The notes under the pieces are model-generated. The model worked only from the letters and a program-made list of their open reading frames with translations. It ran no database searches and was not told the DNA's origin. Source: Yoonia rosea (GTDB lineage: Bacteria; Pseudomonadota; Alphaproteobacteria; Rhodobacterales; Rhodobacteraceae). Taken from it: a DNA stretch of 64,000 bases. A program made the position numbers and the translations under genes. The stretch covers positions 558,001 to 622,000 of the forward strand of contig NZ_FTPR01000002.1 in assembly GCF_900156505.1 (NCBI RefSeq), written 5' to 3'. Positions 1 through 9,669 of the stretch are shown one piece after another (the first letter of the stretch is position 1; every line of letters begins with the position of its first letter).

Positions 1-1
1 C

Positions 2-1201
2 ACCTTGTTCGAAGAACTTGGGTTTTCCTATGTCGGCCCGATTGACGGCCATGATATGCGCCAGCTTCTGCCGGTGCTGCGCGCTGCGCGCACCCGTGCA
101 ACTGGGCCTGTGCTGATCCATGTATGCACCAAGAAAGGCAAGGGCTATGCCCCCGCCGAAACCAGTGCAGACCGCGGGCATGGCGTATCGAAATTCGATG
201 TGGAGAGTGGTGCGCAGGCGAAATCGCGCCCCAACGCGCCAAGCTATACCAAGGTCTTTGGCACTGCGCTGGCGACCGAAGCACAGATGGACCCTGCTAT
301 TGTGGCTGTCACCGCTGCGATGCCCTCTGGCACCGGTGTCGATATCATGGGCGCACGGTTCAAGAACCGCGTGTTTGATGTGGGGATCGCCGAACAACAC
401 GGTGTGACCTTTGCGGCCGGTATGGCGGCAAGTGGGCTCAAACCGTTCTGTGCGATCTATTCGACGTTCCTCCAGCGTGGTTATGATCAGGTGGTGCATG
501 ATGTGGCCCTGCAAAACCTGCCTGTCCGTTTTGCGATTGACCGTGCAGGACTGGTGGGTGCTGACGGGCCAACCCATGCGGGGGCCTTCGATATCGGGTT
601 CATGGCCGCATTGCCGAATATGGTGGTAATGGCTGCGGGGGACGAGGTGGAACTGATGCATATGGTCCGGACTGCCGCCGCCTATGATGAGGGCCCGATT
701 GCGTTCCGTTATCCCCGTGGCGAAGGGGTTGGGATCGAGTTGCCGGAACGTGGTGAGATCATCGAGATCGGCAAGGGACGTATCGTGCAGGAAGGGTCGG
801 ACGTGGCGATCCTGTGCTTTGGCGCGCATCTGGCCGAATGTCAGAAGGCCGCCGAGAAACTGGCCGCGCAAGGTGTGACGGCAACGATTGCCGATGCGCG
901 TTTTGCCAAGCCGCTGGACCGCGCGCTGATCCGGCAACTCTTGCGCAACCACAAGGCGCTGATCACGGTCGAACAGGGCGCAAAGGGTGGCTTTGGTGCC
1001 ATGGTCCTGCATGATCTGGCCAATGACGGCTTGCTGGACGGGCGCTGTCAGGTGCGGACAATGACATTGCCGGACCGCTATATTGATCACGCGGCCCCTG
1101 ATGCGATGTATGCGGATGCAGGGCTGACGGCGGTGGATATTGCCGCGACAGCGATGCAGGCAGCAGGGATTGAGGTCAAACGTCAGGGTGTGACGGTCTG
1201 A
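2..1201 (+). CDS. dxs: 1-deoxy-D-xylulose-5-phosphate synthase, C-terminal part (5' end outside window)
   Basis: Thiamine-diphosphate enzyme that condenses pyruvate and glyceraldehyde 3-phosphate, the first step of the MEP isoprenoid pathway. The frame is open from base 2, so the N-terminal third (roughly 240 of about 640 residues, including the first ThDP-binding half) lies upstream. Visible are the conserved GPIDGHD near fragment residue 12, the [11 protein letters not shown] segment whose Glu (about fragment residue 131) is the ThDP-activating glutamate of the pyrimidine-binding domain, and the C-terminal transketolase domain. It stops at TGA 1199-1201. In Rhodobacter the dxs gene follows the puf operon; whether that holds here cannot be seen. 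It would supply precursors for the carotenoid and phytyl chains used by the bch genes at 15-18 kb. Confidence 0.97.
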   Translation, partial: TLFEELGFSYVGPIDGHDMRQLLPVLRAARTRATGPVLIHVCTKKGKGYAPAETSADRGHGVSKFDVESGAQAKSRPNAPSYTKVFGTALATEAQMDPAIVAVTAAMPSGTGVDIMGARFKNRVFDVGIAEQHGVTFAAGMAASGLKPFCAIYSTFLQRGYDQVVHDVALQNLPVRFAIDRAGLVGADGPTHAGAFDIGFMAALPNMVVMAAGDEVELMHMVRTAAAYDEGPIAFRYPRGEGVGIELPERGEIIEIGKGRIVQEGSDVAILCFGAHLAECQKAAEKLAAQGVTATIADARFAKPLDRALIRQLLRNHKALITVEQGAKGGFGAMVLHDLANDGLLDGRCQVRTMTLPDRYIDHAAPDAMYADAGLTAVDIAATAMQAAGIEVKRQGVTV

Positions 1202-1207
1202 GAGGGC

Positions 1208-1236
1208 AGGAGCCTCCGGCGGGGATATTTTTGGGC
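1208..1236. repeat. GC-rich stem plus T-tract, possible terminator / family-wide intergenic repeat
   Basis: Directly after dxs a short imperfect stem (CCTC-CGGC-GGGG, with one T-G pair) is followed by ATATTTTT. It sits between the ends of the convergent dxs and RNA methyltransferase genes, as a terminator would. From memory, very similar GCCTCCGGCGGGGATATTT strings recur at gene ends in Rhodobacteraceae genomes; this has not been checked here. The stem is only four pairs, so termination strength is uncertain. Confidence 0.35.
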
Positions 1237-1251
1237 CAGTAATAACAGGGC

Positions 1252-2361
1252 TTAGAGTGTACCCGTCTGGAAGAGCCAGACCTTCAGGCCGCCGTGTGGA
1301 ATGGCGGGGCCTTTGGGTTTGAAAGGCAGGCCCGACGCTTTGGCAAGGCCCGCTTCGCTGGTGACCATGCCGACGCGCCAGCCTGTGAATTCGCGTTTGA
1401 GCGCCTCGCCGAGACCTGCATAGACCCCATAGAGCATGTTCTGGTTGCCGATCCGCCCGCCATAAGGCGGGTTGCAAATGATCAGACCCGGCGGGCCTGC
1501 GGGCCGTTTCATGTCAGCGGCTGAAAGGTTCTGGAAGGTGATGTGATCAGCCACGCCTGCCCGTTCGGCGTTGGCGGTGGCCATGCGGATGGCGCCCGCA
1601 TCACGGTCGCTGCCGTGGAAATGCTGGGTGGGCGCGTGGGTTTCACCCATCCTACGCATGTCTTGCCATGCTGCGTCGTCGTAGGTGGCGAGATGTTGGA
1701 ACGCAAACTCGCGGGTGCGACCGGGGTTGAGGCCCATGGTCATTTCCGCGGCTTCGATCAGAAATGTGCCCGACCCGCACATCGGGTCGACCACGGGTTC
1801 GTTTCCCGTATAGCCACATTCACGCAGCATCAGTGCGGCCAGTGTTTCGCGCATGGGGGCTTTGCCCACCGCCTCTTTATGGCCGCGCTTGTGCAGGCTC
1901 TCGCCAGAGGTATCAACGCTGATTGTGACACGGTTGTCGTCGATGCGGACCTTGAGTGCTACGGGCGCGTCTGCCGCGATAGTCATGCCGTGGCTCTCTT
2001 TCAGAGCGGTCTCGATCCGCTGGGTTGCGGCACCTGCATGGTAGATCTTTGACTTCTTTGAGGTGCTGACCTCGACCCGGACAGGGACGTCCTGACGCAG
2101 CACGTCATCCCATGGATATTTGCGCGCCCGTTTGTCGAGTTGGGCAAGGTGAAAGGCCATAAAGCTCCCCACGCGCGCCAAGATTCGCGTGGCCCCGCGC
2201 ATGACAAGGTTGGCGCGCCAGACGTCCTCCCATGTGCCGGTGGTCGTGATCCCGCCGCTGGTGATTTGCGGGTCGGCAAAGCCGTTCTCCAGCGCCTCGG
2301 CGTGGAGGGCCTGTTCAAAACCGGGGGTGCAGACCATGAAGATTTCAAAGGGTGTTGTCAT
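1252..2361 (-). CDS. THUMP-domain class I SAM-dependent RNA methyltransferase (RlmL/YcbY-type)
   Basis: A 369-residue protein. The N-terminal half resembles ferredoxin-like/THUMP RNA-binding domains. The C-terminal half is a Rossmann-fold methyltransferase with SAM motif I DPMCGSGT near residue 192 and the catalytic NPPYGG near residue 297, the signature of base N-methyltransferases of the UPF0020 family. The likely role is N2-guanine methylation of 23S rRNA, as for RlmL/RlmK, but the exact target cannot be told from sequence. The frame is open up to 2496, but that extension would run into the neighbouring gene; ATG 2361 (MTTPFEIF) begins where family homology begins. Its end faces dxs. Confidence 0.85.
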   Translation of the reverse strand: MTTPFEIFMVCTPGFEQALHAEALENGFADPQITSGGITTTGTWEDVWRANLVMRGATRILARVGSFMAFHLAQLDKRARKYPWDDVLRQDVPVRVEVSTSKKSKIYHAGAATQRIETALKESHGMTIAADAPVALKVRIDDNRVTISVDTSGESLHKRGHKEAVGKAPMRETLAALMLRECGYTGNEPVVDPMCGSGTFLIEAAEMTMGLNPGRTREFAFQHLATYDDAAWQDMRRMGETHAPTQHFHGSDRDAGAIRMATANAERAGVADHITFQNLSAADMKRPAGPPGLIICNPPYGGRIGNQNMLYGVYAGLGEALKREFTGWRVGMVTSEAGLAKASGLPFKPKGPAIPHGGLKVWLFQTGTL

Positions 2362-2416
2362 GGCCCGTGCATACTGGGCTTTGCTGTGGTGATGCAAATG
2401 CCAATCGGTCCCCGCG

Positions 2417-3838
2417 TCAGAACCGCGATGCGACCCCGAAAAGGATCTGTGCTGCCGCTGATGTGTTTTCCTCGGCGGTTGAGTGTGTACGCGCACCCGA
2501 GACCGTCACGCTGGGGGAGAAACCAAAGTAGCTGACGTCTTCGAAAACGGCTGTGACCGAGGCCAGATAGAAATGATCATCGCGGCCGTCGAGTGTGGTT
2601 GTGAATTCCTCGAACGTGCGGAACCCGATGTTGAGGGACGTGGAAATTTGTGCCCCCAAAACAGGCTCGGCCAGCAGATAACCGATGCCGATCTGGTATT
2701 CGTCGAAAGAATTTTCCGGTCCTGCCGCGTTGCGCTGTGATATCAGGCTGAGCCGCAACTGGTCGCGGTTTGCCAGCAGCCGGTCATAGGCGATCGTAAT
2801 GTCGTAGATGTTTGTATCGTCTAACGCAGGGGTACGTGCGTCCTGCCAGCGCCGGAGCGCGCGGAGTTGCAGGCGGCTGGTGTTGGTGAGGGGAACGGTC
2901 TGTTCGAGGCTGAGGTCGTGAAAGTCGACCAGCCTTTCGCCACCTTCCCAATAGGTCCCGAAGGCCGTCCCGAGGCTGAGCGGGCCCAGCGGGCTTATGT
3001 TGTTTTGCTGTCGTTCAATGCCCACACTGGCCGTCACTGTCGCGAAATCGCGCCCATCAATTGCGCGCACCTCTGGATCGGGAGAGTCGGCAATCAAGGA
3101 CTTTGCGTCGTCTGACAACAGATAGGTATCGCCTGCAAGCGTGGCGGTAACCGTCGTGACTTGGTGTGCGGTCTCTGAAATTCGGTAGCGCAGGTCGGTG
3201 CTGGCAGAAAAGCCGATACCGGAAAGTGCGCGGCGGTCTTCGGGCAGCACGAAGGTCAGGTCGATTCCTTCCAGTCGCAAGATGCCGTCTTCTGATCCGT
3301 TGTTGATGTTATCGGTGGGTGCGATTGCGGCGGTGACCGCGACCGAAAGCGGGTTGGTTCTGACAGTGTTCGCATAGGCCTCTGCGATAAACTGCAGATC
3401 GGCTTCGGTGGATGCGTGATTGGCTGCGCGTCGCAACCAGAATGCAGAACGGGTATAGTGGCCGGCCTGAAAATACGCGCCGGCCACAAAACGCGCTGTT
3501 TCAAAGCGGGTGTCCTGACTTGTCGCGGCGGCATAGGCGCGTGCGCCAGAGGCTGCGGCACTTTGCGGGTCATTCAGGTCCGACTGGGCAAGTGCCAGCA
3601 GGTAGAGTGCAGCAAAATCTTCCGGTTGCGCGCGCAGCATCTCTTGGGCGAGGCGCAGGGTTGTGGCGGGCGCGCCTGCCACAAGGGCGGCTTCTGCCTG
3701 TTCTTGAAGACTCTGTGTTGGCTGGGCGTCGGCTGAGGAGATCATGACTGCCATGGCGCAGAGGCGTGCTAGATTACGCAAATTGGTCGCCCCTTTCGGC
3801 TGGTCGGCACGCGTGATTTTCACGCTCTGTAATTTCAT
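2417..3838 (-). CDS. Outer-membrane protein: signal peptide, TPR-like helices, C-terminal beta-barrel
   Basis: 473 residues. A basic N-terminus and short hydrophobic stretch ending ADAQ suggest a signal peptide cleaved near residue 39. Residues about 45-165 are alanine-rich helices in TPR-like pairs (the LAQEMLRAQPEDFAALYLLA stretch). The remainder has alternating polar/hydrophobic strands and ends in a terminal Phe (GVASRF), typical of BamA-inserted barrels. TPR followed by a barrel of about 290 residues is the layout of Slam/DUF560 surface-lipoprotein assembly modifiers, so a role in displaying or exporting another protein is possible but unproven. The CAP lipoprotein starts divergently 214 bp away and would be an obvious candidate partner. 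Confidence 0.6.
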   Translation of the reverse strand: MKLQSVKITRADQPKGATNLRNLARLCAMAVMISSADAQPTQSLQEQAEAALVAGAPATTLRLAQEMLRAQPEDFAALYLLALAQSDLNDPQSAAASGARAYAAATSQDTRFETARFVAGAYFQAGHYTRSAFWLRRAANHASTEADLQFIAEAYANTVRTNPLSVAVTAAIAPTDNINNGSEDGILRLEGIDLTFVLPEDRRALSGIGFSASTDLRYRISETAHQVTTVTATLAGDTYLLSDDAKSLIADSPDPEVRAIDGRDFATVTASVGIERQQNNISPLGPLSLGTAFGTYWEGGERLVDFHDLSLEQTVPLTNTSRLQLRALRRWQDARTPALDDTNIYDITIAYDRLLANRDQLRLSLISQRNAAGPENSFDEYQIGIGYLLAEPVLGAQISTSLNIGFRTFEEFTTTLDGRDDHFYLASVTAVFEDVSYFGFSPSVTVSGARTHSTAEENTSAAAQILFGVASRF

Positions 3839-4052
3839 GCGCCAATACGGTCAGAAAGTCAGCCCGTTTTGCGGCCTTGCAGAGCTCCGATTTGTTTTTG
3901 CCACGTTTGCATCCCGGTTTCGGCGGCTTTCTTCTCTCATTCTGCGGTCACGAGCGAATTTATGCTTATGTGGCGGTATCTTGCAGGTTTTGATTGTGTG
4001 AAAAGTGGTCGGAGACATAACTGCTTTTCGAAACAAGATTTGGACAAGATTC

Positions 4053-4580
4053 ATGAAAAGAACTTTTGCGATAGCTGCATTATGCCTTGCAACAGCATGT
4101 GGCGGAGCAGGTGGGAGCACAACGAGCGTGAGTACAAGTTCAAGTGGTGGTGCCGCGCCCATCCCGATCGCGGATTTGCCGCAAGTTGCCGTGTCCGCGG
4201 CGCCGAGTCAGACATTTTCAGGCATGCTTAATGGCGTGCGGTCAGGAGCAGGTGCAGGGGCGCTCACCTATGATAGCCGTCTTGGTGCGGCGGCGAACCG
4301 GCATGCAAATGATATGGCTGCGAATAATTTTTTCTCCCACACGGGGAGTGACGGATCAACCGTTGGACAACGTGTCACCGATGCCGGCTATCAGTGGAAC
4401 CTTGTTGGCGAAAACATCGCACGCGGTCAGGTTGATGAGCAGGCTGTGCTGGATGCCTGGATGAATTCTGCTGGGCATCGGGCAAATAATCTCGATCCAC
4501 GGTTCGAGGACTTCGCGCTTGCCAAAGCCAATAGTCCACGCGGGCCCTATTGGGTGCTCGTTCTCGCACGTGAGCGGTAG
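4053..4580 (+). CDS. CAP-domain (SCP/YkwD-like) lipoprotein
   Basis: 175 residues. The N-terminus MKRTFAIAALCLATAC is a lipoprotein signal with Cys16 as the probable lipidated residue, followed by a Ser/Thr/Gly linker. The rest is a CAP domain carrying the usual landmarks: His in RHANDMA, SHTGSDG, GENIARG and WMNSAGHRANN. CAP proteins are secreted or envelope-anchored proteins, and bacterial examples have no settled enzymatic role. ATG 4053 is chosen because it opens the signal peptide; the reading frame upstream adds only non-signal residues. The gene converges with the methyltransferase at 4592, 11 bp away, and is divergent from the barrel protein. Confidence 0.85.
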   Translation: MKRTFAIAALCLATACGGAGGSTTSVSTSSSGGAAPIPIADLPQVAVSAAPSQTFSGMLNGVRSGAGAGALTYDSRLGAAANRHANDMAANNFFSHTGSDGSTVGQRVTDAGYQWNLVGENIARGQVDEQAVLDAWMNSAGHRANNLDPRFEDFALAKANSPRGPYWVLVLARER

Positions 4581-4591
4581 TCTTTCCGTTG

Positions 4592-5365
4592 CTATCTGAC
4601 AATCACCCGTGACGGTGATGGTTCCGGTTTCGGTTTGGGCTTTGTGATGCCTTCGAGGGCCCTGAAGGGTTTGCGCACTGCTTCGGTCAATCCTGGCCGT
4701 CTGGGGGCGGCCATTTGTTTGCTGACCTCGATGATCAACACGCCGCCAGCGGCGACAACCGGCAGGTTATGCCCGACTTTTTCAAGAAACCCTGCTGATT
4801 TGCGCCAGAGCTTGCTTGCCGAGGGCGGCTGGTAGAGCGCGGACATGGTGCGTTCGGTCACAAATTGGTGCCGCCGGAGTTGGGCCTCCAACTGGCTGAG
4901 CGAATAGGGGCGGCCATAGCCAAAGGGTGTGGCATCCGAGCGCGACCAAAGCCCCGCGCGGTTCGGTACAACAAAGACCGCCCGGCCGCCCGGACCAAGG
5001 ACGCGCCATGCCTCATCCAGTAGCAATGAGGGCTGTTCGGTGGTTTCCAACCCGTGCAGCATGACGAGTTTGTCGACATGGCCTGTCTCAATCGGCCAGG
5101 ATGTATCTTCACAGAGCACGCTGACGTTGTTGCCGTCAGGTGGCCACGGCATCACCCCTTGTGGTCCCGGCATCAGTCCGATCACCCGCCGCGCATCTTT
5201 CAGGAAAGGCCGCAGTAAGGGCACTGCAAAGCCGAAGCCCACAACCATTTGCCCCTTGGCCTCGGGCCAGAGCGTGCAGAGTTCGTCGCGGATCACTTTT
5301 TGCGCCGCACGCCCCAATGCGCTGCGGTAATAGAAGTTACGCAGATCCAGAACGTCGAGATGCAT
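4592..5365 (-). CDS. Class I SAM-dependent methyltransferase (Methyltransf_11-like)
   Basis: 257 residues. The fold is recognisable from a glycine motif [11 protein letters not shown] near residue 42, an acidic/aromatic middle and the post-motif segment [16 protein letters not shown]. The C-terminus is basic and proline-rich ([11 protein letters not shown]). The substrate is unknown. Small methyltransferases of this kind beside gloB are common in Rhodobacteraceae. ATG 5365 ([18 protein letters not shown]) is preferred over a TTG eight codons upstream; AAGGAG lies 12 bp before it. It is divergent from gloB. Confidence 0.75.
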   Translation of the reverse strand: MHLDVLDLRNFYYRSALGRAAQKVIRDELCTLWPEAKGQMVVGFGFAVPLLRPFLKDARRVIGLMPGPQGVMPWPPDGNNVSVLCEDTSWPIETGHVDKLVMLHGLETTEQPSLLLDEAWRVLGPGGRAVFVVPNRAGLWSRSDATPFGYGRPYSLSQLEAQLRRHQFVTERTMSALYQPPSASKLWRKSAGFLEKVGHNLPVVAAGGVLIIEVSKQMAAPRRPGLTEAVRKPFRALEGITKPKPKPEPSPSRVIVR

Positions 5366-5428
5366 TGCGGTTTGCAACTCCTTGGGCAAAGCTATGGAGG
5401 CAGCATATCAAGAGAAAGGCACATTGCC

Positions 5429-6202
5429 ATGACAAAGAGATCAGAGGTTGAATTGGTCGTGGTGCCATGCCGGACGGATAACTATGCTTTTTTGGTGCAC
5501 AACCACGACACAGGCGAGACCGCGTTGGTTGATGCGCCCGAGGCGGCGCCGATTGCGGACGCACTTGCCGCGCGGGGGTGGCGCCTGAATGATATTCTGA
5601 TCACCCATCACCACGATGATCATATTGATGGCGTTGCCGCGCTGCGTGAAGGTGCGCGCGTGATCGGTGCCAAGGCTGATGCCCATCGCCTGCCTGATCT
5701 TGATCTTGGCGTTGCGGATGGTGATACTGTGACAGTCTGCGGGCAGGCGACCCATGTCATGGATGTTTCCGGCCATACCATCGGCCACATCGCCTTTCAC
5801 ATGCCGGACGCGGCGCTCGTCTTTACCGCCGATAGCCTGATGGCGTTGGGCTGCGGCCGCCTGTTTGAAGGAACGCCTGCGCAGATGTGGGACAGCATGC
5901 AAAAACTGCGCGCGCTGCCTGATGATACGCTGGTCTGTTCCGGCCATGAGTACACGACCGCCAATGCACGTTTTGCGATGTCCCTTGACCCAGAGAATTC
6001 CGACCTTATCTTTCGTACCAAAGGGATCGAAGCGGCGCGCGCCGCTGGCAAACCAACTGTCCCGTCAACGCTGACCGAAGAGAAGCGCACAAACCCATTT
6101 TTGCGCGCCGATGTTCCCGAATTCAAAGCCGCCCTAGGCATGAACGACGCGTCTGATCTGGATGTGTTTACCTTTGCACGGGCGCAAAAAGACAAGTTTT
6201 AA
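5429..6202 (+). CDS. gloB: Hydroxyacylglutathione hydrolase (glyoxalase II)
   Basis: Hydrolyses S-lactoylglutathione to D-lactate and glutathione in methylglyoxal detoxification. It is 257 residues, the usual GloB length. The metallo-beta-lactamase motif THHHDDHIDG occupies residues 59-68, giving ligands His60, His62, Asp64 and His65. Later ligands lie in SGHTIGH, FTADSL and CSGHEY, and the C-terminal substrate-binding helix ends with RAQKDKF. ATG 5429 follows GAAAGG. The reading frame is open further upstream but that part overlaps the divergent methyltransferase and lacks family similarity. Confidence 0.95.
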   Translation: MTKRSEVELVVVPCRTDNYAFLVHNHDTGETALVDAPEAAPIADALAARGWRLNDILITHHHDDHIDGVAALREGARVIGAKADAHRLPDLDLGVADGDTVTVCGQATHVMDVSGHTIGHIAFHMPDAALVFTADSLMALGCGRLFEGTPAQMWDSMQKLRALPDDTLVCSGHEYTTANARFAMSLDPENSDLIFRTKGIEAARAAGKPTVPSTLTEEKRTNPFLRADVPEFKAALGMNDASDLDVFTFARAQKDKF

Positions 6203-6247
6203 CCATCTTGCTGCAAGCGCGTGGTGAAAAGCAGGTCAAAAACCAAG

Positions 6248-6266
6248 CATCACACGAATTGTGATG
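6248..6266. promoter_or_regulatory. Perfect 7-bp inverted repeat upstream of clpA
   Basis: CATCACA-CGAAT-TGTGATG, two perfect 7-base arms around five bases, lies in the 169-bp gloB-clpA gap about 105 bp before the clpA start. No T-tract follows, so an operator is more likely than a terminator. A second weaker repeat, GGTTGG-N6-CCAACC (6331-6348), lies closer to the start and could form a leader hairpin. Confidence 0.4.
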
Positions 6267-6371
6267 CCAAAAGCGAAAAAAGTCCTTGAAGGTTGGCAAA
6301 TAAAACCAAACCTTAAGGGTAAGAGGCCACGGTTGGTTCGCGCCAACCCCCGATATGAAGGAGCACAAGCC

Positions 6372-8696
6372 GTGCCATCATTTTCGACCACACTCGAGCA
6401 GTCCATTCATGGCGCACTTGCGCTGGCCAATGAACACAAGCACGAACTTGCCACGCTGGAACACCTGCTTCTGGCGTTGATTGACGAACCTGACGCGGCG
6501 CGCGTGATGCGTGCGTGTTCGGTAAACCTTGATGAGCTGCGCAAGGATCTGGAAGGATTTATCGAGGATGATCTTTCAACCTTGATCACAGATGTCGAAG
6601 GGTCCGAGGCGGTGCCGACTGCTGCGTTCCAGCGGGTTATTCAACGTGCGGCAATCCACGTGCAATCATCCGGACGCAGCGAAGTGACCGGTGCCAATGT
6701 GCTGGTCGCGATCTTTGCCGAGCGCGAAAGCAATGCCGCTTATTTCCTGCAAGAACAGGATATGACGCGTTATGATGCGGTGAACTTTATCGCCCATGGC
6801 GTGGCCAAAGACCCCGCTTTCGGTGAATCGCGTCCTGTCACGGGATCTACCGACGAAAGCGAAACAATCGCGCCGGGCGAAGGTGACGAAAAAGAAAGTG
6901 CGCTCGCAAAATACTGTGTTGATCTGAACGCCAAGGCGACCAAGGGCGATGTTGATCCCCTGATCGGCCGCGCGCATGAGGTCGAGCGTTGCATTCAGGT
7001 GCTGTGCCGCCGCCGCAAGAACAACCCGCTTCTGGTGGGCGATCCCGGCGTGGGGAAAACGGCTATCGCTGAGGGTCTCGCGTTCAAGATCGTGAACGGT
7101 GAGACGCCCGAAGTGCTGTCCAAAGCGACGATCTATTCGCTCGATATGGGCGCGTTGCTGGCTGGTACACGCTATCGCGGTGATTTCGAGGAACGCCTGA
7201 AAGCGGTGATGACAGAGATGGAAGAGCACAAAGATGCGGTGCTTTTCATTGATGAAATCCACACAGTGATCGGTGCCGGTGCCACATCCGGCGGCGCGAT
7301 GGATGCGTCCAACCTGCTGAAACCTGCGTTGCAGGGCGGCAAGCTGCGCTGCATGGGGTCGACGACCTATAAGGAATTCCGCCAGCACTTTGAAAAGGAC
7401 CGCGCCTTGTCGCGCCGGTTCCAGAAAATTGATGTGACAGAGCCTTCGGTGCCTGACGCGATCAAGATTTTGCAGGGTCTGAAGCCTTACTTCGAAGAGC
7501 ACCACCACATCAAATACACAGCCGATGCGATCAAAACCGCGGTAGAGCTCTCTGCACGTTATATCAACGACCGCAAATTGCCTGACAAGGCGATTGACGT
7601 GATCGATGAGGCGGGTGCCGCACAGCATCTGGTTGCTGAATCCAAGCGCCGCAAGACGATTGGTGCCAAAGAGATCGAGGATGTTGTGGCCAAGATTGCC
7701 CGCATTCCGCCAAAGAACGTTTCGAAAGACGATGCAGAGGTGCTTAAGGATCTTGAAAAGTCCCTCAAGCGCGTTGTGTTTGGTCAGGATCAGGCGATTG
7801 AGGCCTTGTCTTCTGCGATCAAACTGGCGCGCGCAGGTCTGCGTGAACCGGAGAAGCCGATTGGTAACTACCTTTTCGCCGGTCCAACCGGTGTTGGTAA
7901 AACCGAAGTGGCCAAGCAGCTGGCCGATACGCTGGGTGTCGAGCTGATGCGCTTTGACATGTCCGAGTACATGGAAAAGCACGCGGTTTCACGCTTGATC
8001 GGTGCGCCTCCTGGTTATGTCGGTTTTGATCAGGGTGGTATGCTGACTGACGGTGTCGATCAGAACCCGCACTGTGTGTTGTTGCTCGACGAGATGGAGA
8101 AGGCGCATCCTGACGTCTACAACATCCTGTTGCAGGTGATGGACCACGGGAAATTGACCGACCACAACGGCCGGACAACCGATTTCCGCAACGTGATCAT
8201 CATCATGACCTCGAACGCAGGTGCTGCCGAGATGTCGAAGAATGCTCTGGGCTTTGGCCGTGAAGCGCGGACCGGTGAAGATACCGCCGCGATTGAACGG
8301 ACATTTACGCCGGAATTCCGCAACCGTCTGGATGCGATCATCAGCTTTGGCGCCCTGCCGAAAGAGGTGATCATGCAGGTTGTCGAGAAATTCGTGCTGC
8401 AGCTTGAGGCACAACTGATCGACCGTAATGTGCACATCGAACTGACCAAGGCCGCCGCCGAATGGCTGGCCGACAAGGGCTATGATGAAAAGATGGGTGC
8501 GCGCCCGCTGGGCCGTGTCATTCAGGAACACATCAAAAAGCCGCTGGCCGAAGAGTTGCTCTTTGGCAAGCTGGTCAAAGGTGGTGTTGTCAAGGTTGGC
8601 GTCAAGAAGGGCGCGTTGGATCTGACCTTTGAAGAACCGACGCAGGGCCGGATCACAGGTGGAAGCAAGAAACCACCGCTTCTGACGGCAGACTAA
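6372..8696 (+). CDS. clpA: ATP-dependent Clp protease ATP-binding subunit ClpA
   Basis: Hexameric AAA+ unfoldase that feeds substrates to ClpP. 774 residues with the two Clp N-terminal repeats (about 1-145), AAA domain 1 with Walker A GDPGVGKT at 223-230 and Walker B VLFIDEIH, and AAA domain 2 with Walker A GPTGVGKT at 504-511. The start is GTG 6372 because AAGGAG sits eight bases before it and the protein then begins [11 protein letters not shown], as in ClpA homologues; the frame is open 37 codons further upstream but has no matching ribosome site. No clpS gene is visible next to it. Transcription ends at the hairpin at 8719-8749. Confidence 0.96.
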   Translation: MPSFSTTLEQSIHGALALANEHKHELATLEHLLLALIDEPDAARVMRACSVNLDELRKDLEGFIEDDLSTLITDVEGSEAVPTAAFQRVIQRAAIHVQSSGRSEVTGANVLVAIFAERESNAAYFLQEQDMTRYDAVNFIAHGVAKDPAFGESRPVTGSTDESETIAPGEGDEKESALAKYCVDLNAKATKGDVDPLIGRAHEVERCIQVLCRRRKNNPLLVGDPGVGKTAIAEGLAFKIVNGETPEVLSKATIYSLDMGALLAGTRYRGDFEERLKAVMTEMEEHKDAVLFIDEIHTVIGAGATSGGAMDASNLLKPALQGGKLRCMGSTTYKEFRQHFEKDRALSRRFQKIDVTEPSVPDAIKILQGLKPYFEEHHHIKYTADAIKTAVELSARYINDRKLPDKAIDVIDEAGAAQHLVAESKRRKTIGAKEIEDVVAKIARIPPKNVSKDDAEVLKDLEKSLKRVVFGQDQAIEALSSAIKLARAGLREPEKPIGNYLFAGPTGVGKTEVAKQLADTLGVELMRFDMSEYMEKHAVSRLIGAPPGYVGFDQGGMLTDGVDQNPHCVLLLDEMEKAHPDVYNILLQVMDHGKLTDHNGRTTDFRNVIIIMTSNAGAAEMSKNALGFGREARTGEDTAAIERTFTPEFRNRLDAIISFGALPKEVIMQVVEKFVLQLEAQLIDRNVHIELTKAAAEWLADKGYDEKMGARPLGRVIQEHIKKPLAEELLFGKLVKGGVVKVGVKKGALDLTFEEPTQGRITGGSKKPPLLTAD

Positions 8697-8718
8697 CCAT
8701 CAGGTACATTGAAAATCA

Positions 8719-8749
8719 CCCGCTGCGCCAACTGCGCGGCGGGTTTTTT
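8719..8749 (+). terminator. Rho-independent terminator after clpA
   Basis: A ten-pair stem CCCGCTGCGC / GCGCGGCGGG (one T-G pair) with a five-base loop is followed by six T. It ends at the stop codon of the converging membrane methyltransferase gene, and the stem could serve both directions. Confidence 0.85.
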
Positions 8750-9576
8750 CATGGCTGGTCGGGATGCTTTGGCAACTTGCGCAGGGCTGGCACGGCATAA
8801 GGTACCTTTGCTTGGTAGCGTGTGAACCTTTCGCCATAGCGTTGGGCAAACCGCCGCTCCTTCAGTCGCGGTGCGGCAAGGCAGTATGCGGTCAGACTGA
8901 TCGCAAGGAACAATTGGTCGGGCGTCCAGACCGGGACTGTCCAAAGCGTCAGGGCAAAAGCCACATAGATCGGCTGCCGGATGATCCGGAACAGACCCGT
9001 GACAGGCATGTCGGGAAAGACAGGCTTGATGTTCTGCGCCAAAGACATCCACCCCAAAGCACCTGATTGCACCTCGGCCCCTGCGTCATAACTGGCTTTG
9101 ATCAGCAGCAGCCAAGCGATCATGTAGAAGGCGCAAATCACATAGAACGCCGCCCCTTCGGCACGCCACCAGACAATGCCGCTGGGTGTCCAAAGCGCAA
9201 AGAGCGCCAGAAGCTGAACGGATGCGACAATCGCGTAAGTCGTGGTTGAGAGCGTGCCGCTATAGGCGGCAGGGGCGAGATAACCAAGCAACCGCCGCCC
9301 CCGTGCGCTCAGGAGCAAGGAGTGCATAAGTGGAAACTGCAGGATCAAAAGCGCGTTGGCCAAAATCGCCCAAGTACCCGGCACACGGCCCAGACTTTCG
9401 CTCATCCCGAAAAACATGGCCGTGATCATCGCCATCACGGCGGCGGCAAAGATCACGTGGCAAACTGAGCCATAAAGAAACGCCACCGCGATCCGTTTAC
9501 GGCCTGCAGGCGGGCGCAAGACGCCGAGACAAAGGGTGAGCAGGCGCTTCAAGGGAGAGAGTTTGTTCTGATCCAT
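8749..9576 (-). CDS. Multi-pass membrane methyltransferase, isoprenylcysteine-MT / MddA-like
   Basis: 275 residues with about six hydrophobic segments. The C-terminal region RQPIYVAFALTLWTVPVWTP followed by ERRFAQRYGERFTRYQAKVP resembles the SAM-binding end of ICMT-fold enzymes, in particular the methanethiol S-methyltransferase (MddA) pattern of H-P-x-Y, a Trp/Pro segment, and GxxYxxYxxxVP. Here the usual His before Pro-x-Tyr is Gln, which weakens the MddA assignment; NnrU-like proteins are the alternative. ATG 9576 (MDQNKLSPLKRLL) is preferred, giving a basic N-terminus before the first helix; an in-frame ATG exists at 9624. Confidence 0.6.
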   Translation of the reverse strand: MDQNKLSPLKRLLTLCLGVLRPPAGRKRIAVAFLYGSVCHVIFAAAVMAMITAMFFGMSESLGRVPGTWAILANALLILQFPLMHSLLLSARGRRLLGYLAPAAYSGTLSTTTYAIVASVQLLALFALWTPSGIVWWRAEGAAFYVICAFYMIAWLLLIKASYDAGAEVQSGALGWMSLAQNIKPVFPDMPVTGLFRIIRQPIYVAFALTLWTVPVWTPDQLFLAISLTAYCLAAPRLKERRFAQRYGERFTRYQAKVPYAVPALRKLPKHPDQP

Positions 9577-9669
9577 GTGCCCCAAATAGGACGGGCGCGG
9601 CGGAAGACGACTGTAGAGGGTCATTGGTCGCAGCTTGCTTTCATGCGCGGCCCCGCTAGTTGGAAGGGC

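Noticed and set aside
4617..4640. Inverted repeat ATCACC-N6-GGTGAT as terminator of the CAP gene
   Set aside because: It lies inside the coding end of the convergent methyltransferase and has no T-tract.
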